Of a stretch of DNA of 64,000 nucleotides, positions 1-10,689 are shown one piece after another. The notes under the pieces are model-generated. The model ran no database searches, had not been told where the DNA came from, and saw only the letters and a list, made by a program, of their open reading frames with translations. How positions within the stretch are numbered: the stretch's first letter is position 1; the number at the start of each line of letters is the position of its first letter. The position numbers and the translations under genes were made by a program. Where the stretch lies: NCBI GenBank assembly GCA_026419785.1, contig JAODTK010005603.1, forward strand, positions 1 through 64,000, in the 5' to 3' direction. This DNA comes from Sclerodactyla briareus (taxonomy: Eukaryota; Echinodermata; Holothuroidea; Dendrochirotida; Sclerodactylidae).

Positions 1-560
1 TTCATTAGGCAGCTTAGTGAAAATTGAAAAAAATGTAGCCGATTTGAGGCTGCATCACTGCTTTTAATTGACAAATTCCTAATTGAATGGCAGAAAAGAA
101 ACGCCTCTTCTTGTGTATACCTCCTGTCAGTTTAGGTTATATTTTCGACCACCAAAGTGTTGTGTTGCCATCTTCAGGAAAATCTGGGTGCTTCCACTCC
201 CATCTCCCCTATCCCCTCCCCAATACAAGTGCCCCCAGTGAAGACCGTACAAATTCTTGATTGTTCATTTTATTTTGTCATGAATGTCTGAATATTGGAT
301 AGCACAGTGACCAGCCTTATGTGTACCTACTGATCAGTAGTGGTGTTGCTATGGGTGGGGTGGGAATTTTGGGTCTTACAGTGCACCCCCCAGGTTTCAT
401 CAGGCAGCTTATGAAAATTGAAAAATGTATGCACTTTTGAAGCGGCAATCACTGATTTATGAACAAATCCTAATTGCAAGGTAGAAGAAACGCCTCTTCT
501 TGCGTATATTCCTCTCATTGTGTTATATTTTACATTATCCAGTGGCATTTCCTCGGGGAG
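1..560. repeat. Two partial units of a local G-rich repeat
   Basis: Two degenerate units lie in tandem (about 1-300 and 300-560). Each has a CAGGCAGCTTATGAAAATTG-like stretch, then AGAAACGCCTCTTCTTG, then a pyrimidine-rich segment. Reverse-complement copies occur at 41,150-41,300, 41,450-41,790 and 50,540-50,870, where the same order is read backwards with long G runs and CAACACCA. The family therefore marks the outer end of the inverted duplication and the start of each tandem-duplication unit. No coding potential is seen. Confidence 0.65.
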
Positions 561-1478
561 GTACAAAATTGGATTAGTAACCATGGGATATCGATCGGGA
601 GGTGGGAGAGGGTGGGGGAGGTAGACAAACTGGCAATTTTTCCATAGGCGGTTATAATTTATATTTCTCGAGAGGGGAATGCCAGTTGTTGCTGTACATT
701 AATTGAAAACGGTGATCTGATCTTCAATTCCCATGTAACTAGTTAATTACAGCAGAAATGCCACACCAGGGAAAATGGACCTGCTGAATTCAAGTACAAC
801 CACCTATTGTGGCCCAGCCATATTCTCTTAACCATGGCATGCTTGTGTACGTGTATACTATAATAAGCCGTCGTTTGCTGGTCAACATTCCCAAGCCTCA
901 AAAGGATTATTCTTCGAGTTAGTTGTGTGTGAGACTGCAACGTTAAACAAACACATAATAACTTTGACTGCCGTCAGCATTCAGTGTGGAAATTGGTTAC
1001 AGGGCATGGCAATGCTCAGAGGATGAGGGTGGAATCCAATTATTTCTGATGCACCTCAGTCTACGATTATTGTTGTTTACACTTCCTAAGGGAATGCAAA
1101 AAAAAACAAAGTTCCAGGATGTGAATTATGACAGGGCAGGACTGACCATGGGTATTATTACCTGTTGATTCATAGACAAGCCCTAATGAGGGGTTAACTG
1201 TGGTGTGTGTAGATATCAGTGAGAGGGTAGTGAGTTGGGAGAAGAAGAAAGCAGGGTCAAGGAAGAGTCTGAACAGTGGGAAGGGCACAATATTGTGGCA
1301 TTTTTCGCTATTGGGCAAAAAAGAGAGACATACCCTGTACCCCGGCAGATCAGAAATGGGTAGGGGTTGAGTCTATTAAAATATCTCTCTTTCCCCATGC
1401 CATCTCTATCTGGGTTGACTGTCACGATGTGGATAGTTTGGGAAAATGTTGATGCCGGGATAATAACATCTTAAACAA

Positions 1479-2368
1479 CTGCATCTCTGATATCCGCTTT
1501 GGGCTGCGAGGAATGCACTCAAGATCAACGACACCACAAAGAAGAAAACTCCTACATTTTTCATCTAAATTCGTAGACCGGCCCATCCATGTACAGATTA
1601 CTGTCGGCACTGACTGAGGTACCACCCCTGTCATCCGCAAGGGAACCTCGGAGTTACTAATTGATCTCTCGATGCTACGATGAAGGAACACGTCAAAAAT
1701 GTATTGCAAGTCAGCAATGGTGCACATTCAGATTGTATTGGACTAGATTAGAGCGTTCCTCACAAGAATCTGCCTACAAAAATCGCTGATCACACTCTTT
1801 GTTAGCAGCAGACTGATTCCTGCAACAGCCTACTTTATGGACTCCCTGATTACGAGATTCAACACCTTCAGCGCGTTCAATATATTGCTGCCAGAATTAT
1901 CTGCTGCCGTGTCTCGCGCAGGAAGACATCTCTCCAGTATTACAACCCCTTCAATTGGCCCCCATCAAAAAACGGATAATCTTCAAGATCTGCTGCTCAC
2001 ATACAGGCCACAACAAAACACGCGCACTACATTTCGTCAATTATAAAGCACTACAACCCAGCACCTCCGACCCTTCGGTTCCACACAGCCACAATCGACT
2101 TCAGACAGTGAGGGTATCGACACCGTACTATGGTGAACGGGCTTCCAGGTGGCTGCCCCTGTTCTGTGTACTCGCTCCCACAATCCATCCGTGAGTGCAA
2201 ACAACCCTCCCAGAACTGCAGAGTCTTCGCGAACGCATCTCTCCCTCAACTAACTTTTTCTTTCCGTATCCTCTTTTATAGCGTGTATATATTATGGCTT
2301 GTAAAGCGCCTAGAGAATGTTTTCATTATTATCGCTATATAAGAAATTGCTTATCATTATTATTAATC
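1479..2368 (+). mobile_element. 5'-truncated L2/CR1-type non-LTR retrotransposon, 3' end of RT ORF and tail
   Basis: Conceptual translation in shifting frames gives the C-terminal part of an L2/CR1-like reverse transcriptase ORF: around 1,800-1,900 a segment like SRLDxCNSLLYGLPDxxIQxLQRVQ, at 1,940-2,030 a segment like PLxxLPIKKRIIFKIC, and at 2,125-2,200 YGERAFQVAAPVL. It ends in a GTAAAGCGCC motif at about 2,300 and a short ATT-rich microsatellite at 2,345-2,366, both typical of L2-type 3' ends. Many frameshifts and stops show it is dead. The hexamer AAACAA flanks it (1,473-1,478 and 2,369-2,374), and the right arm of the inverted duplication has the empty site with one copy (reverse complement, about 40,141-40,148). 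This fixes the boundaries and shows the insertion came after the duplication, or is polymorphic. Confidence 0.85.
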
Positions 2369-3671
2369 AAACAATGTGGCCAAAGTCATACTGGATCAAA
2401 CATTAAATGAGCCCACCTAATTCAGCAATGTCTCAACATGGGCTTATATACATAACACTAGTAAATTACAAAGAGCTTGTCTGTTCTATTATCTATTTGT
2501 ATTATTACCATGCAGCCAGACATATTTGTTATGGGTAGGGGCTGGTCATGGGGTGGGTCATATCGAGAGACATTCCCCACCCCACCAATGTAGGAGATAT
2601 GTGATTTGAAAGCTTGTGAAAAGTTTTAACCCTGAAAGGCAATAAGACATTTGATGGACCGGTAACATGGCTATTGATACAGTTATTTAAACATATGGCC
2701 CTTGTCATTGCATGACCCATCCCTTGTACCGCCAGACAAAGGTGAGTCATTTGCACTAAGTAGGTGGGTCAACAAATTATACCCCCTCAGCACTTTCGTG
2801 CTGAAAAATATGAAAATTGATACAACACAAACCCCCGTCACTTTGAAGACCACAGACTACTACTCTGCTGTACAAATTGAAACGATGACTGGCAATGGAC
2901 TTACCCCTCAGTCACATTAATGATTAACGACATATGTAATGACCAACATGTGAGACTCATGCATGCTATTGGAACCCTGAATGACCCTACATGACTCACC
3001 TCGTCCAGGGTAGTGAGGGCTCAATTGAACAATATATAGGCTGTATGCACTTGTCTTTCCCCACACATATACCCCCAAAAAGGAGATTTTTTTTTCACAT
3101 TGTTTGATGATGTTGGTCGTCCGAAGTCAAAAACTGCCACTTCATTCAATCTATCTGCTTTGACCACACACCAGTCACTCATGATTGATGAAGTTTCGCT
3201 AAAGTGATCCTCATCATTTAGCCTCGCCTCCTCGCCTGCAGTCTGCTGACTGCAGGCAGTCGCTGACTCAGTGTTACGTACGTACGGTCGCTGGGGCTTT
3301 CCCACAGCTGGAATGAAAACTTTGGACCTCGCTGGTTATAACTCGTGACTTTACCTTCACTCCTTCAAGATACACTTATCTTACCCAGGTTTATTTTTTC
3401 AGTATTTCACTTTTCAGTTGCCCTCAGCTGACTTCTGACCCTGGTCAAAGCAACAAGCATCTCCTGCGGTTAGTACATATTGCAGGTGATTGGGTCGTCT
3501 TTTGTGTCAAGTTGGGTTTGAGTTGCAACACACTCTTGCAAGGGTTTTGATATACTGAATAAAAGGGAAATGTCAGCCAAAAGGCAAGAATCACTACGCA
3601 GAGGTGCATTCTTGTTTCAAGAGCCAATTCGCCCAGTGGTTTTACAACACTGTTTAAAAAGGGCAACTCAC

Positions 3672-3764
3672 GCGTCCATCGGCTTTCCTGAAACGCTCAG
3701 GATCAAACTCGAAGCGGGTCCCTTTGAAGAACTCCTCCATCCGCGCCATGACATAGTGGGTCAG
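3672..3764 (-). CDS. Cytochrome P450 exon, CYP46A-like, segment before the haem loop
   Basis: This exon belongs to a P450 mono-oxygenase; CYP46A members hydroxylate cholesterol at C24 at the endoplasmic reticulum. On the minus strand a polypyrimidine tract and AG precede the exon (3,766-3,765) and a GTGAGT donor follows (3,671-3,666). The 93 bases encode exactly 31 codons, phase 0 at both ends, with no frameshift. The translation includes YVMARMEEFF and FDPERF, matching the YVMGRM...FxPDRF segment of CYP46A1 that lies just before the haem-binding Cys loop. The haem-loop exon should lie further along the minus strand, probably left of the window. The same P450 family is found in exons at 17.8-21.3 kb, so it may be the penultimate part of that gene, although 14 kb and missing exons separate them. 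It could instead belong to a neighbouring paralogue or pseudogene. Confidence 0.75.
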
Positions 3765-3954
3765 CTGATTGTGGAAAAGAAAACAAATTATATCGAGCTG
3801 GGACGTCCGCTCGATGCGCGCCATGCTGAGAGCTAGTGGAGGCGCCCTGCCCGCACGTGGGTCGCCTGAAGGGTGAGGGCGCCCTTCTGAGGAGACGCGG
3901 AGAGTCGCCTTTGCCTTAATATATTTCCAAGTATGCGTTAAGGAAGTGGTTATG

Positions 3955-4003
3955 GCGTGCGTGTATGTCTGTATGTCTGTATGTATGTATGCCTGTGCCC
4001 ACT
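3955..4003. repeat. GTATGTCT/GTAT microsatellite
   Basis: A short imperfect tandem run of TATGTCTG and TATG units, followed at 4,087-4,107 by a CT-rich tract. Simple sequence repeats; no gene is seen between 3,770 and 4,480. Confidence 0.7.
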
Positions 4004-4690
4004 TGACTACCGTAATCGCGTACATGTACCCCATTATATAATGGCGCGCCTTCGCTCGAGGAGCTTTAAACATTTTCGTACGGCTGCCTCTCTCTCTCCT
4101 CTCTCATAGATAAACTTGTTCTCTTCTTTCCAAGGACTACAAACAAAGCGATAAACGAGCAGACACCAAAGCACTAACTTGTGCGGGCACGAATTTTTCA
4201 AACAAAAAACATTTTAGTATTAACCCCATTATAACCCCCCTCCCCACGAGGTTCACGGTACTGTCCCAAACAGTTTAGGGAACCACACATCCTTCATAAA
4301 AGCGTGTATATTACTATATAGAATTAGTTGCACACACCTTACAAGTTCGTGTCCTCCCGGCAGGTATTTTGTATCTGCATGGTTGCTGTGATGTCGTATG
4401 CATTATCCCTGCGCGTGTCCAGCTCGGGAGATAGGCCTCAAAGACTCCTTCAGAAACCTAGAGCAGAAATGATACAAAAAAATCACATCGTAAAAAAAAA
4501 AAAAAAACTAATTATAATAATCCATTTTTTTAATTATTTTTATTTTATTTTATATTTCTTTCATTCATCAACCTCCAAACCTGGAGAAAACAAAAAAACA
4601 AAAACAACATCAAATATAAAACATTATACCCATGTGCTATAAAAGTATAAAACCTACAAGAAATATACAATCTTTAAAGTGAAACTAAAA
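4004..4690. other. Non-coding spacer with A/T-rich low complexity
   Basis: No exon or conserved element was recognised. 4,490-4,680 is strongly A/T rich, with an A run at 4,492-4,507 followed by mixed T and A tracts. It could be the tail region of the minus-strand retrotransposon remnant next to it, but no boundary is visible. Confidence 0.4.
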
Positions 4691-4699
4691 TCTAAAACG

Positions 4700-5790
4700 A
4701 TTTCGTCAATAGTTTAATAGTGGTGTATTCGTTTGACCAGGGTGTATTCTAAATACCAAGTAAAAGAATGTGCACTTTCCATACCCAGACTATCACCAGA
4801 CCATCACCAGACGAGGGAGGCAGCCAAGAATGGCGATATTACTTCTGCTTAAATTGACAAACCAGAGATGACCCAGAATTCACAGAGGCCGTTCAAAATC
4901 ATTGTTCCCCCCCGGTATTCACAAACATTCTGGTTATATACAAGCCAAGAAAATGGGCACATAAATCTCCAGTTGGCGAGTCACGTATGAAATTCGGTGG
5001 TGAAAGGGAGCAACTTTGTTCCTTCAATAATGTAGTAAAGAACGGTATACCTAGAGATTGGAGTAATGCACTGTGGGGAGCTCATTTATAGCCCACATAA
5101 TGTTTCACAAAACCAGCCTTGAGCTGACTGCAATTGGTCAATATTTGAATGACTTGCGGCAACACAATCTACCCCATACATTAAATATTGGGAACAAATC
5201 GTATTCAACAGGTACACCTTGCTACTGATTTTGAGACCAGGGTATGACATACCAATCGAGCTCAGAGAATATAAGTTCCGTCTACATTTACTAATCCATT
5301 TTTATATTAACCTCATAGGTATATTTGTGTAGTTGAAATTAACGCCAAGAATATCTAAGCTGTCAACATTCTCAAATGATTTTATCTTTCAGTTTAAATC
5401 TAGGCTCTGCAGTTTAATCGTTACTAGTTTTAACCAACCCAATACAATTGGTTTTCATAATGCCAAAATTAAACCGCCAAAAGTAGAATATCAGCACCGA
5501 TAATCAATGCGATGTTGCACACCCTGGGACATTTGTGCAGAACAGAGAATAGATCGCCGTCAGCATAAGCAAACGATTGACAACTTAATCACTAAAAAAT
5601 ATGTATGCAAAATGTTGTTATTCAATTCATGCCACATCCGCACAAACACATTAAAAAGTACAGATGAAGAATACTACCCTGTCGTAACCTCTGTAACTTC
5701 GGAAGATGTTCATGAGCACCGTCCTTTCCATTTATACCGACATGATCCCAAGATATACCAGCTTTCGAAGAAACCGCTAATGCTCATTCG
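4700..5790 (-). mobile_element. Decayed non-LTR retrotransposon, RT palm to thumb region
   Basis: Reverse-complement translation in shifting frames gives a recognisable reverse transcriptase. Near 5,700-5,650 there is an LRQGSIL-like motif (RT motif RQGxxLSPxLF). At 5,569-5,556 AYADG stands where the catalytic YADD box belongs, so the active site is broken. A YSTFGG-like segment follows near 5,490, then NVDSLDILGVNF near 5,370-5,340, CRRNLYSLSSIGMSYPGL near 5,280-5,235, and YGVDC near 5,170. This is the order found in the palm and thumb of non-LTR RTs. Stops and frameshifts are frequent. The clade is uncertain: it differs from the L2-type remnants elsewhere in the window. It lies inside the 5 kb segment found only in the left arm. 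Confidence 0.7.
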
Positions 5791-5925
5791 GTAATAATCT
5801 ATTGAGTTTGAAAATCTATGGCGCATTAACTTTCAAGATCTCAATGCGCTGTACAAGCAAAAAGAACAAGAAGCCAGGGCGCAGCCACTGTCTGAAGTTG
5901 GAGGCAGGCGCGGTTTCTAGAGGAA

Positions 5926-6100
5926 TTTTTTTTTTTTTTTTTTTTTTGGGGGGGAGGGGGGCGCTAATAGGTTTGGAAGACTAAAAAAAATCTAAGCGGA
6001 GCGCCACTATAGGTTGGCGCGTAAGCGTACAAGAATTCTTTGAAAATCTCGGACTGCCAGAGCACCGGAAACGGCCCTCTTCCGCTCCATCTGGGTGTTT
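5926..6100. repeat. Poly-T/poly-G tract followed by GCGCCA hairpin repeat
   Basis: T22 (5,926-5,947) runs straight into a G-rich run, then TCTAAGCGGAGCGCCA, a short loop, and TTGGCGCG (about 5,990-6,025), which can form a hairpin. Related copies in the same orientation lie at about 35,852-35,885 and 59,585-59,615, and a degenerate one in reverse at 10,210-10,245. This is a dispersed repeat family of unknown type. Confidence 0.6.
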
Positions 6101-6690
6101 TGGATATCCTCCCCATTTAGAGCAATTATCAGGGTTCCGGTTGACAAAAAAGTTTTTAAGATGGGCGACATTATCGAAGGGAATCCATGATTGTGGGACT
6201 TGCTGTCTGGCCTGTGGTCAGGCAGAGGAGGAAGTTCCTTGAAGTTGGTTTGCTTGGCTTATTAATTAGTGTTTGTCTGTAGCATGACATTGTTCGTGTT
6301 GTTCAGTTGTCATCTGCTCGGTTCAATTGTTGGTTGAACTTATTTTACTTTAAATCATAATAAAACTATTTATATAATTAAAATTAAGATAGGATCACAT
6401 CGACGAGGATTTTTTTTTTTTTTTTTTTTTTGGGGGGGGGGGGATTGGGATGATTTTTTTTTTTTTTTTTGGGGGGTGGGCTTAAGCCGGCCCCCCCTAG
6501 GCCCCCCCCCCGTGAAAGAACCGCGCCTGGGGGGTTGAGGAGGGGGGGTCACTAGCACTTTGTGGGTCCGAAGCAGTGATGAGAAACATTTGGTGTGTGA
6601 AAAAAAAAACAAACATTGTATGGATACCGTCCAAAAGCCGGGGGTCTTATCCTCGGACCCCCTATGCTGCGCCCTTGCAATGGAGTGGTA
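6100..6690. other. Spacer with two poly-T/poly-G runs
   Basis: Contains T22 (6,410-6,431) joined to G12 (6,432-6,443) and a second T-run/G-run pair at about 6,453-6,476, then C-rich sequence to 6,512. The minus-strand ORF across it is only a translation of these homopolymers. Nothing else was recognised. Confidence 0.5.
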
Positions 6691-7400
6691 TATAACACGT
6701 ACAATTTTACAAGTAAGAACTGTCCAGGACTTGGAGTAGGTGTGTTTTGAGAAGCGTCTTAAGGCTTTCGACAGACGACGCGTTTCTTATATGTGCAGTA
6801 ATGAGTTCCACAACTCCGGGGCTGGCTATCCTAACCACCTCCCCCCGTTAAGAACAGTGCTTGCCAGTGGTTTGTCCTTTGCAGAAGAGGGGCAGCATTA
6901 GATCTCAAGGACCGCTAGGATGCTTAACAGTTATCAAATCAGAAATATATACAGGGGGGCAGATATTCACAAGCTTTTTAATGTAATTAGAAGAATTTTA
7001 TAAGCCCCCTTTTTCTTATGTGTAACCAATGCAAACTGCGAAGAATGTGGGAAATGCGTCACTCTTTTTGGAGAGAGCGATCATCTAGCGACAGAATTTT
7101 GATGCGCTGGAGCTTGCAATCTGAGAATCAGGAAGACCGTAATGAAGGCTGTTGCCGCAATCAATGTGTGATGGCAAAAGCATGACTATATTCCATGGCT
7201 ATTTTGGTCAAGAACTTCCTGATTCTGCCACTCTTATACGAATGCTAAAAGCCGTCCTCTTGCAGATGAGCTACTTGCGAGCCATGGATAGATGTTTCTC
7301 GAGAACGACCCCCAGTTTTTCGCTTCAGGAACACTTCAACAACATAATTATCACAGGGATTGTGGTGGGCTGTCTATGGCGTATGAAATGTTAATTACTT
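6690..7400 (-). mobile_element. L2/CR1-type retrotransposon remnant, C-terminal RT region
   Basis: On the minus strand, shifting-frame translation shows the C-terminal part of an L2-like ORF in the right order: near 7,170-7,110 a segment like HIDCGNSLHYGLPDSQI (family pattern SRLDYCNSLLYGLP), near 7,010-6,960 YKILLITLKSL (family FKILLLTYKAL), and near 6,790-6,730 ASSVESLKTLLKTHLL (family pattern SLSTFKRLLKTHLF). Multiple frameshifts mean it is inactive. It lies in the left-arm-specific segment and is oriented opposite to the element at 1,479-2,368. Confidence 0.75.
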
Positions 7401-8820
7401 CTGTCTTACTGGCCTCCCAAAGAGGGCGTGTTTTCACACTGACCATTTCTTAAACGACGTACCACGATTCAGCTTTGGAACTATCATTAGCATTGTTAGG
7501 AGTATGACAACGTACATTTGTGTAGCGTCAGAAAACACATACTGTCAACACCTTCATCTGTTTAGGATCCTTTCTAGTGGGGAAGTGTACATCGTGAACA
7601 TTGCGGGCCGATGACCGATCCCTGGGGTACGCCCACTTGAACGAGGACAGCGTGAGAAGAGATCCCCCAATGGTGACAGATTGAGTTCTACATTTGTATA
7701 GGAATTCAAACACTTAAGCGCGGAGTGGTTATGTTGAACTTGTTCTTCAACGGACGGACATCAAAAATGTCCGTGGTCAAACAGTGGGTCATGATCAAAT
7801 GCGGCGCCTTGTAGTCGTAGGACCAATCAGCTTCACAGGCCACCCTGCGAAGGGGGGGGGGGTGCTGGGGGTTGCGCAGATGGCCCACGATTTCTCTGAC
7901 GCCCTACATTTCAAGTAGGTGTCCAGCACCCCAGTCGATTTTCGAGCTCAAAGGCTGTCATGATCAATATTTGTACGAATTTGGTATCCCGGTTTTCGAT
8001 AAGCGGGACTGCGTACGTTAAGGTTTGTTTTTATTCAGTTGTACTTGAGCAACTGACTAGAAGATATTCCAAGTGACCCCTCAAATCACTGATTATGATG
8101 ATGATTGATAGTATTGGGAAAAGAAAAAGATCTCTTGAAGTTCTTATGATGTTTTAGAAAATCCTCAGGGCACCCAACAACTTGATAAAATACCGAAAAA
8201 AGTTGAAATTTTTCAAGAATTTTAATCTGGATATAAAAATGTACGTATGTGTATGTTGGCTCGCAGACACCCTAGCGCAACATTCAAAACATTGGGGAGG
8301 GTTTGCACATTGGCCAGGCGTCCCCGACCGGTAAGGCGAAGGTTGCCAGTTGGTAAAGTTCCTTGACGAATCTAAGCAATTTTGTTTCTATCGCCGTGCT
8401 TTGTTAAACTTGTGTAATGGACGTGAACATGGTTAAGTTAGTAGCAACTGGCCTTTTGCGGTGGTCTGTGAGCGATTGTTTTGAATTCTGTGCCTCGCTT
8501 CGCGCCAATGACGACATTCTGCTTTGACGGGCTCATCACCATAAACCACATACCTACCCCGAAATAGGCCTACTACATTCACAACCGCGTCTTACGGCGT
8601 AGGCACACACTGATCTAGGCACAGGCCTACGTATGCATAGGGGCCTACATATGACGAATTTCAATCATATTTTGACCCTCAAAAATCTAGAATATTACCA
8701 TGGGCAGCGATTCATGGGGGGGGGGGGAGGAAGGGGAAAAATGTGTCCCCCCAAATATCTGGTGGGGACTAATATCAATATCTCCCAAGTTTTGCGGACT
8801 GGCGAAGAAATCCTATAGTC
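7400..8820. other. Unassigned spacer
   Basis: No exon, RNA gene or repeat family could be supported. A G run at 7,853-7,863 and G-rich 8,714-8,728 are the only low-complexity tracts. Homology to the right arm of the inverted duplication is not seen here; it resumes near 8,820. Confidence 0.4.
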
Positions 8821-10660
8821 ACATGTACAGTACCCCAAAACAAAAAATGTCTAAATTTTCAATTAGATTGTTTAATTTTTTTGTTGAGAAGGCCGAAGCC
8901 GAACGACGAAATGCAAAAAAAAAAAAAAAAAAAACGCGCGCGGATCCACTGTCCGTTACATGTATAATACAGTGGGCCACGTGTACAATACTTGTCAGAT
9001 TCTGGAAAATTGATTTTTGTCCATACCGGGTCATCTTCAAGTGTGGGTGAACATATAGCAGTATAGGTAGTAGGCCACGAGGAGAATGTGGTTAAGGACT
9101 GATGCGTGTGCACCCCCCCCGGGGGGAGGGGGGGGGGGCTCCCCACTACAACATATTGCGGAATCCAACTGCCATTTTCTTAACACTGCACACGTTTATT
9201 CTACTTTGAGCTTATTGTTCAATTGGCTTGCCAAGCCGAAGTGCTGTTTTAATAGAAGATTGAAGCTAGAGGTAACGAAAAACACAAAAACAGGGCAGGG
9301 GGGGATCGGGCACATTAGTATGGAGGTATGTTTACGTGATTAACGTATGGAACTATACAGGAGCGGAGCGGGGCGAAACCAATTTCTGGACATGAGAAAT
9401 TTGGACGAAAAATTTGAGCGGAAACTAATCTGAAAAATGACCAATTGTCTGCTGACTGGCTCAATTCCTCTCAATAACTGCTCGAAGAATTGCCCACACC
9501 ATTTTCCATGTCATTGATGTTCAAGCAAATTTTACCCAATGGAAGGGTCCTGGAGGGAATATCTCTAAGACAAGGGTATGGGGTAGAATGGAGAAAACGA
9601 TGAAGAAATGTAAGGATTAAATCGAACAGTTTTCGGAAATTTACTGTCAATTTCAGTGATTGCATACGCCATAGACGCGCGGGAAGTGCCGCTCCGTGCA
9701 ATCTGATGGGGGGTTGGGGGGGTCTGTGATGGTGGCGGCGAATTTGTAATGAATAAACGTAGATCCGTTCCTTTCAACGAGTGTTTCCTTGAGATATAAT
9801 TCATAAATTTTATTGTCAATTTTGGGGAGATGTTGCTTACTGCCATAAGAAGGGAAGTACCTTTGGGGCATATCTGGGGGGCGTAAGGCTACAACAAATA
9901 ACAAATTTTCTGAAATTAATTTGCCAATTTTAGAGACGTTTTTCACTGCCATACTGGGCGGGAATTGCCGTTTCCTGCACTGCGGGGGTCTGTAAAACTA
10001 AAATTTCCCTTGTACCCTCCGCGTCAATAACCCGACGGTGGCCCGAATTGTAAACGGAATAAACATTGTATCAGTTCCTTCAAGATGTTTTCTTGAAATA
10101 AAAAATTCGGGAATTTATTGACGATTTTACGGATGTTGCTTACTACCATATGACCCCAGAAGTGCCGTTTCCTGCAATCTGGGGCCTGTAGAACTGAAAA
10201 TCCCTTGTGCGCTAGCGCCAACCCATGGTGGCGCTCCCGTCTTAGATGTGCTACCCTCATATGCCCCCCCCCCCCACTATTTCACACATAATTCGCCGCC
10301 CCTATCATTACCAACTGAAACGACAGTGGAGAGTAATTCTACAAGTGATAATATGAAAAGCAGGACATTTCAGCTCATCTTGATCTAGTCTAAAACAATT
10401 TTGCGTCTTCGAAACAGCAGAATTCTCAGAGGGGATGGGATGGACACGCCCTTCCCAGTATCAACCCTGCACTGACGGCGGTCTTATTGGGGGACCCTGA
10501 ATAACTTTCCCCTTCACCAGAAACCTGGCTACAGCTACGCCCGCTGTTCACTGTTATTTTGCTTTTGCTCATGTGTCGCCCTTAGCCTCGTGGTGGGTAC
10601 CGTTACCGCGGGTACATCAGGATGTACTGTCCTAATCGGAATCACGCGCTATTCCGCTAT
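8820..10660 (+). repeat. Middle block of left arm of inverted duplication
   Basis: The reverse complement aligns with 35,560-38,560. The clearest stretches are 8,920-9,110 with 38,300-38,500 (shared CTCGTGG, CCCACTGTATTA and a GGATCCGCGCGCG-like junction to a T run), 9,290-9,480 with 37,960-38,290 (shared GCCCCGCTCCGC and CATACGT-AATCACG), and 10,240-10,560 with 35,600-35,870. Inside it are an A20-like run at 8,915-8,934, a C8/G palindrome at 9,113-9,139 and the tandem units at 9,580-10,260. Confidence 0.75.
9580..10260. repeat. Tandem repeat, about 3 units of 200-250 bases
   Basis: The motif order CCTTCAA, TTTCCTTGAAAT, an A/T-rich stretch, TGTTGCTTACTGCCATA, AGTGCCGTTTCCTGCAATCTG and CGGTGGCGGCGAATTG recurs, with centres near 9,680, 9,850-9,980 and 10,150. 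Reverse-complement units lie at 35,980-36,250 and 37,140-37,740 in the right arm, where the array is split by unrelated sequence at about 36,260-37,130. The small minus-strand ORFs over it are repeat translations. Confidence 0.65.
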
Positions 10661-10689
10661 GAAAGTAACTTTCAAAAAGTTTACTATAA

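Larger units (their letters stand above)
1..3640 (+). repeat. Outer block of left arm of inverted duplication
   Basis: Read as reverse complement, this block follows 38,900-41,820 nearly base for base over many stretches: 2,400-2,610 with 39,900-40,140, 1,085-1,440 with 40,190-40,610, 590-1,080 with 40,610-41,160, and 3,020-3,600 with 38,940-39,440. The main interruption is the retrotransposon at 1,479-2,368, absent from the partner. Homology stops near 3,640, just before the P450 exon at 3,672-3,764. Divergence is clearly greater than between the two tandem copies at 41-59 kb, so this duplication is older. No exon was recognised inside the block outside the retrotransposon. Confidence 0.8.

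Noticed and set aside
3445-3666. Minus-strand frame after the P450 exon as the haem-loop exon
   Set aside because: It lacks the FxxGxRxCxG motif and follows directly after a GTGAGT donor, so it is intron.
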